NCBI RefSeq assembly: GCF_032452875.1
Contig: NC_083869.1
Location: 81,214,501 to 81,278,500 of the forward strand
DNA length: 64,000 bases
From: Bos javanicus
Taxonomy: Eukaryota; Chordata; Mammalia; Artiodactyla; Bovidae
Direction: 5' to 3'
The stretch's first letter is position 1. Each line of letters opens with the position of its first letter. The notes below the pieces were generated by a model. It searched no databases, was not told the DNA's origin, and worked only from the letters and a program-made list of their open reading frames with translations. Of this stretch, positions 58,329 through 64,000 are shown in pieces. Made by a program: the position numbers and the translations under genes.

Positions 58329-58340
58329 ACACACACACAT

Positions 58341-58560
58341 TGGGCTTCCCAGCTGGCACAGTGGTAAAGAATCTGCCTGCCAATGCGGGAGAGGCAAGAG
58401 AAGCCTTGATCCCTGGATCAGGAAGATAACCTGGAGGAAGATATGGCAAGCCACTCCAGTATTCTTGCCTGGAAAATTCCATGGACATGGACATGGACAT
58501 GGGTGGGTTATAGCCCATGGGGTCAAAAAGAGTCGGACACAATTGAGGACACAAGAAAAG
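58341..58560 (+). mobile_element. Bov-tA SINE with internal hexamer expansion
   Basis: Full SINE with head 'gggcttcccagctggcacag'. 'catgga' is tandemly repeated at about 58479-58500. TSD acacacacacat at 58329-58340 and 58561-58572. The 183-residue minus-strand frame over it is an artefact. Confidence 0.93.
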
Positions 58561-58787
58561 ACACACACACATAAACATACACATACACATGAAAATGGAA
58601 CAAAAGGGAAAAGAAGTAAAGGAAATGAAACGAGAGCTGCCATAAATCAACTGATCAATGCAAGCTTGTGTAATCAACCTGTTTTTAATTCATTCAGTCA
58701 TAGTCCATCACAATACCGTAAGACTGATGATACACTTCAAGTGATAACATATGTGTTAGTCTGAGGTAGGAATTTTTTCTCTGAGTA

Positions 58788-58912
58788 TATTGGAAAAGGA
58801 AATGGCAGCACACTCCAGTACTCTTGGCTGAAAAATCCTGTGGATAGAAGAGATTCGTAGGCTACAGTCCATGGGGTCACAGAGTCAGACACAATTGAGC
58901 TACTTCACTTAT
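58788..58912 (+). mobile_element. Bov-A SINE monomer
   Basis: 'ttggaaaaggaaatggcagc' to 'gacacaattgagctacttcac'. Diverged. Confidence 0.87.
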
Positions 58913-58914
58913 TG

Positions 58915-60195
58915 GTGCTATAAGAAGGGAGAGAATAGAAAAATCTGGAGCAAAAAAAATTTAAGTCTTGGAATGCCTACTTTTTTATAGTACTAAAGTG
59001 AAAATGAAACTCTAAATGTCATCTGCTAGATTCAAGTTTAAAAATCACAATTAAATTGTGTGAGTATTCAAAGTTAGGGAAATGCATTTTTCTGAGGCCA
59101 GTTGTCTCCTGGCTTTACCAATATGTTCTCTTAGATGATTTGTTAGAAATATGTTTTCGTATTATATTTGATTATTATATTTTAAAACTGACTACCACTA
59201 AATTGAATAAAATCTAATTTAATATACTCTTGACTAAACCTATGGACTATATTAAGGTTATTTATAACTATTGTTACATATATCAGGCATGTTACAATTA
59301 TTAGTAAGACTACTTGAAAATGGGAAGGTGAAGACAGTCCTCTCGAGTATTTCAGAAACTCTCTCCAGTTCCAAACACTTGAACAGAATGCTTCCTCATT
59401 TCTGCTGCCAGTGCTATGTTCAATTTTTTCCCTTTAGAATAGATGATTGGTAGTTATCAGGATGTTTGAGTGTCATGTGTTTGGACATGATAGTGACCCC
59501 TCTGAGTGCTTTCCAATATTGCTTCTATTCCAAGAAAACCTTTGTGATGGGAAGTAAGCATCCCTACCCCAAAGTTAACCTACTTGATAAATTCCCTTAT
59601 GAGCACAATAGAGAGAGAAAAAAAAAAAAAAAACAGATGATAGCTTTTAAAATAAGAAAAATTTAATCTGTTTAGTATCTGAGGCAATCTAAATAATTGC
59701 CTCTAACACAAGGCAAATACTAAAAACCATCCCTCCCTCAAATTTTTCCATCCAGTGTTATTCTTCACAGAAATTCAATTTCTTGATAATTGATGGATAT
59801 ATCTTACCAGAACTTTTTTACTTTGTTTCTATTGAGAGTGAACTATTCAGAAAGATGCATTCTCCATCTTTTAAAAAGATATTTGGATCAGATACAAGTT
59901 TCAGTTGGATCTGGAAAGGCAAAAAGAATGTGTAGGCTGGTGTAATATTTTCCTGTTCAATTGTTTTTATCAAGAATAATCTATTTTTTATTTTGAAAAA
60001 GAGGAAGATCATAAAAGCTGTCCCCTTTTTGTGAAAATGTAGGGTAGAAGTAGTTCACCAGTTGTTTAAGTTACAATAAAAGATGAGTCCCCAGTTTATA
60101 TTTCTTTAAAGCAAATTTGAGTCATTCCTTCCTATCAGGAGATACTGGATATGAAGGAAATGAATGTGTATTTAGGTGCTTACTTGATATCTCCA
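58915..60195. other. Unassigned AT-rich sequence
   Basis: About 1.3 kb with no recognised gene or transposon. A 17-A run lies at 59616-59632. Short frames (59271-59453, 59466-59666) lack motifs. Confidence 0.4.
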
Positions 60196-60212
60196 CATCA
60201 GATCAGATCAAA

Positions 60213-60950
60213 TCAGATCAGTAGCTCAGTCATGTCCGACTCTTTTGCGTCCATCGAGTCAGTGATATCATCCAGCCATCTCATCCTCTGTCGTCCCCTT
60301 CTCCTCCTGCCCCCAATCCCTCCCAGCATCACAGTCTTCTCCAATGAGTCAACTCTTCGCATGAGGTGGCCAAAGTACTGGAGTTTCAACTTTAGCATCA
60401 TTCCTTTCAAAGAAATCCCAGGGCTGATCTCCTTCAGAACGGACTGGCTGGATCTCCTTGCAGTCCAAAGGACTCTCAAGAGTCTTCTCCAACGCCACAC
60501 TTCAAAAGCATCAATTCTTCGGCGCTCAGCCTTCTTCACAGTCCAACTCTTACGTCCATACATGACCACAGGAAAAACCATAGCCTTGACTACATGGACC
60601 TTAGTTGGCAAAGTAATGTCTCTGCCTTTCAATATGCTATCTAGGTTGATCGTAACTTTCCTTCCAAGGAGTAAGTGTCTTTTAATTTCATGGCTGCAAG
60701 CACCATCTGCAGTGATTTTGGAGCCCAGAAAAATAAAGTCTGGCACTATTTCCACTGTTTCCCCATCTATTTCCCATGAAGTGGTGGGACCGGATGCCAT
60801 GATCTTCATTTTCTGAATGTTGAGTTTTAAGCCAACTTTTTCACTCTCCACTTTTACTTTCATCAAGAGCCTTTTTAGTTCCTCTTCACTGTCTGCCATA
60901 AGGGTGGTGTCATCTGCATATCTGAGGTTATTGATAATTTCTCCCGGCAA
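60213..60950 (-). pseudogene. BovB RT core and C-terminal remnant
   Basis: The longest RT-related frame in the window (245 residues). The catalytic YADD lies at about residues 12-15, followed by NIQKMKIMASGPTTSW, FIFLGSKITADG, IKRHLLLGRKV, RDITLPTKV and the SWTVKKAERRRIDAF block. The frame runs almost to the family C-terminus, and the ~75-bp deletion alters only the last ~15 residues. Without endonuclease, start codon context or upstream RT frame it cannot encode an active enzyme. Confidence 0.88.
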
Positions 60951-61557
60951 TCTGGATTCCAGCTTGTGTTTCTTCCAGTCCAGTGTTTCTCATGATGTAC
61001 TCTGCATATAAGTTAAATAAACAGGGTGACAAAATACAGCCTTGACGTACTCCTTTTCCTATTTGGAACCAGTCTGTTGTTCCATGTCCAGTTCTAACTG
61101 TTGCTTCCTGACCTGCATATAAATTTCTCAAGAGGCAGATCAGGTGTTCTGGTATTCCCATCTCTTTCAGAATTTTCCAGTATATTGTGATCCACACAGT
61201 CAAAGGCTTTGGCATAGTCAATAAAGCAGAAATAGATGTTTTTCTGGAACTCTTTTGCTTTTTCCATGATCCAATGGATGTTGACAATTTGATCTCTGGT
61301 TCCTCTGCCTTTTCTAAAACCAGCTTGAACATCAGGAAGTTCACAGTTCACATATTGCTGAAGCCTGGCTTAGAGAATTTTGAGCATTACTTTACTAACG
61401 TGTGAGATGAGTGCAATTGTGCAATAGTTTGAGCATTCTTTGGCATTGCCTTTCTTTGGGATTGGAATGAAAACTGACCTTTTCCAGTCCTGTGGCCACT
61501 GCTGAGTTTTCCACATTTGCTGGCATATTGAGTGCAGCACTTTCACAGCATCATCTT

Positions 61558-62262
61558 TCAGGATTTGGAATAGCTCAACTGGAATTCCATCACCTTCCCT
61601 GGCTTTGTCGTAGTGATGTTTTCTAAGGCCCACTTGACTTCACATTCCAGGATGTCTGGCTCTAGGTCAGTGATCACACCATCATGGTTATCTGGGTCAT
61701 GAAGATCTTTTTTGTAGAGTTCTTCTGTGTATTCTTGCCATCTCTTCTTAACATCTTCTGCTTCTGTTAGATCCATACCGTTTCTGTCCTTTATCGAACT
61801 CATCTTTACACGAAATGTTCCTTTGGTATCTCTGATTTTCTTGAAGAGATCCCTAGTCTTTCCCATTCTGTTTTTTTCCTCTATTTCTTTGTATTGATCG
61901 CTGAAGAAGGCTTTCTTATCTCTTCTTGCTATTCTTTGGAACTCTGCATTCAGATGTTTATATCTTTTCTTTTCTCCTTTACTTTTTGCTTCTCTTCTTT
62001 TCACAGCTATTTGTAAGGCCTTCCCAGACAGCCATTTTGCTTTTTTGCATTTCTTTTCTATGGGAATGGTCTTGATTGCTGTCTCCTGTACAATGTCATG
62101 AACCTCATTCCATAGTTCATCAGGCACTCTATCTATCAGATCTAGGCCCTTAAATCTATTTCTCACTTCCACTGTATAATCATAAGGGATTTGATTTAGG
62201 TCATACCTGAATGGTCTAGTGGTTTTCCCTACTTTCTTCAATTTAAGTCTGAATTTGGCCAT
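61558..62262 (-). pseudogene. BovB ORF2 linker-domain remnant
   Basis: A 234-residue frame between endonuclease and RT. It is rich in Lys/Arg/Glu and predicted helical (KKAKWLSGKALQIAVKRREA, FQRIARRDKKAFF, EDVKKRWQEYTEELYKKDLH). It ends out of phase (ITTTKPGKVMEF) where the family continues into VELFQILKDD in another frame, marking a frameshift at about 61600. Confidence 0.88.
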
Positions 62263-62591
62263 AAGGAGTTCATGATCTGAGCCACAGTCAGCTCCTGATC
62301 TTGTTTTTGCTGACTGTATAGAGCTTCTCCATCTTTGGTTGCAAAGAATATAATCAGTCTGATTTTGGTGTTGACCATCTGGTGATGTCCATGTATAGAG
62401 TCTTTTCTTGTGTTGTTGGAAGAAGGTGTTTGTTATGACCAGTGCATTTTCTTGGCAAAACTCTATTAGTCTTTGCCCTGCTTCATTCCGTATTCCAAGG
62501 CCAAATTTGCCTGTTACTCCAGGTGTTTCTTGACTTCCTACTTTTGCATTCCTGTCCCCTATAATGAAAAGGACATCTTTTTGGGTTTTGT

Positions 62592-63170
62592 ATGGGAAGA
62601 TATGGGATCCTTTAAAATAAATTTAAGAGACTATTGTGTATCCTCAATGGAAAATTAGGTATTGTGTGAAGCATTTTTCTGATTCTTTTGTATCTACACC
62701 TTTCACTGTCTCTGAGCTTTATTGCTACGTAAAATGTGGAAAAACTGATAGAACTGCAAATTATTCTTGTCCCTAGACATGCAAATGAATTTCTCATCAA
62801 GTTTAACTGATTTATCTTCTCTGTAAAAGATGCAGGCTTTGCCATCTACTAAGAAGTTCATTTCAGTAGTCCTCAGTGCATCTATATGTGTCTTCACTTT
62901 TGGATTCCCCTTTGGACTGGCTGTCATATCTTAGTGGTTCGCTAATTAATAATGACTTAAATAACTTACACATGTCCATTTCATACTTGTATGAGTGAAG
63001 ATTTTACCTTTTTTAAACAAATACTTTTAACACCTCATATTTGGATCAACTCTGTTCCTAGTTCTTCCACTGCTCCCTACATCAGAAGCATCATCTATTG
63101 ATTCATTAATACATGTAGTCAGGGACTTTAGGGTCTTTTTCAGCATCTTCTTTCCATTCTCTATTCTTCC
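62592..63170. other. Unassigned AT-rich sequence
   Basis: No gene or family recognised. Opposed short frames near 62612-62927 have no motif. Confidence 0.4.
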
Positions 63171-63177
63171 AGTGTGT

Positions 63178-63396
63178 TTGTTTGTGCTCAGGTGGTCAGT
63201 CGTGTCTGACTCTGCGACTTCATGGACTGTAGCCCGCCAAGTTCCTCTGTCCATGTTATTTTCCAGGCAAGATTATTGGAGTGGGTTGTTATTTCCTATT
63301 TCAGGGATCTCTACAACCCAGATGTGGGATCCATGTCTCTTAAGTCTCTTGAATTGCAGGTGGATTCTTCACCCACTGAGTCATCCAGGAAGCCCT
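63178..63396 (-). mobile_element. Bov-tA SINE
   Basis: Antisense full SINE from 'gtgctcaggtggtcagtcgtg' to the head 'gagtcatccaggaagccc'. Confidence 0.92.
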
Positions 63397-63399
63397 TTT

Positions 63400-64000
63400 G
63401 ATGTTTTTTTTTTCTCTATTCTTTCTACTTCATATCAAATCTATTTTCAAGTCTTTTGTTTACAGGTCCTCCTGTTCAAATACATCAGATCCTAATGGAC
63501 ATTGTATCCAGGATTTGGCAAGGTGTATGCATTTATGTTATGACAATCCATACCACATTATATCATTTTTGCTTTCTTCATACAATTTAAAATTTTTTTC
63601 AGTGAGCAATATTTCCAAAGACAGCCTCACATTCAATTTCCATGCCCCATATATTCTACTTTCCAAACATCTCTTCAAATAATCTACTTTGCTCCTTTTC
63701 CACCATTACTCTAGCTACACTATGGATAAAAAGTTCTCTTGGACAACTCTGGAAGGAGGTTGGTCAGTTAACAACAAATTATTTTCAAGTTTAGAAAAGA
63801 TGGGCATGGACTGGTGTGGTATGGATTATTGTGATATAAGTGCACATTTGTGGAAAGGCTCTTGTCTCTAGTCTCTATTAGAATGTCATGTGTTTGTGCA
63901 GAAGAGCTGGTAAGGCAGGTAAAAAGAGAGTCAGTAAATGATTTAGCACTTGCTGGAAGAGAACGATTTACTAATCCATCAGTTTATGGAGCTCGTGGAT
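63400..64000. other. Unassigned sequence to window end
   Basis: No repeat family recognised. 63720-64000 is less AT-rich, with a short frame (63689-63871) that lacks recognisable motifs. No splice-consistent exon can be defended. Confidence 0.35.

Larger units (their letters stand above)
60199..62589 (-). mobile_element. Longest uninterrupted BovB LINE (2.4 kb), GATCA-tail type
   Basis: Antisense BovB from within the endonuclease ('cccctataatgaaaaggac' at about 62559-62577) through linker, RT, C-terminal region and the (GATCA)n tail at about 60198-60222. Frames on the minus strand are: 61558-62262 (linker), 61370-61633 (RT start), 60928-61344 (middle RT, in phase only after about 61180) and 60213-60950 (RT core with RYADDTTLM to the C-terminus). 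A CAA-to-TAA stop lies at 61370-61372. Frameshifts occur near 61600, 61180 and 60935, and about 75 bp is missing near 60253. Variants PGISLKG and TVMLGG. Confidence 0.95.

Noticed and set aside
58126..58677. 183-residue minus-strand frame
   Set aside because: Covers a Bov-tA SINE and a CA microsatellite; the cysteine/valine and methionine/serine runs are translated simple repeats.
63720..64000. Possible exon near the window end ('ggcaggtaaaaag' donor-like site)
   Set aside because: No matching acceptor, no recognisable protein domain and only a 60-residue frame; chance is likely.

Overview
This is repeat-rich, AT-rich mammalian nuclear DNA from a pecoran ruminant: cattle, sheep, goat or a relative. 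The evidence is a dense mix of BovB (RTE-type) LINEs, tRNA-Glu-headed Bov-tA SINEs, Bov-A/Bov-A2 SINEs and young bovine-type L1 3' ends. These are layered over older mammalian repeats (L1M, MIR, L2, Tigger1). I see no host protein-coding exon, CpG island or structural RNA gene that I can support. Nearly all long open frames are BovB or L1 reverse-transcriptase remnants or their antisense shadows. The window reads as intergenic or deep intronic sequence.

Layout. 1-8 kb: a minus-strand BovB, a young L1 with perfect target-site duplications (TSDs), a repeat-poor block and a minus-strand L1 end. 8-12.4 kb: MIRs, a long old L1M-type tract carrying a 95-bp inverted duplication, then a Tigger1 DNA-transposon remnant. 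13-27.5 kb: SINEs and two old L1M tails, one split by BovB and one by a young L1 that itself holds a SINE; an antisense L1 ORF2 tract split by BovB also lies here. 27.5-34.5 kb: mostly unassigned sequence, a SINE cluster, BovB and MIR/L2. 34.5-38.6 kb: a 4-kb island without recognisable repeats. 38.9-44 kb: three minus-strand BovB copies. 45-50 kb: a second repeat-poor block. 50.1-54.6 kb: a near full-length plus-strand BovB broken by a BovB 3' fragment and by a 1,223-bp solo class II (ERVK-like) LTR with a 6-bp TSD. 55-64 kb: another BovB, an ERV1-like LTR remnant, SINEs and the longest uninterrupted BovB (2.4 kb, minus).

How the parts relate. BovB supplied the reverse-transcription machinery, and Bov-A/Bov-tA SINEs share its terminal sequence, so they were probably mobilised by it. 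Every BovB copy here is dead through truncation, frameshift, stop or loss of a catalytic residue. The points most worth following are the solo LTR with a captured BovB segment flanked by a duplicated LTR terminus, the 95-bp inverted repeat suggesting fold-back template switching, and BovB subfamilies in which 3'-tail type goes with coding differences. I found no evidence of a new biological system; these are genome-evolution observations.
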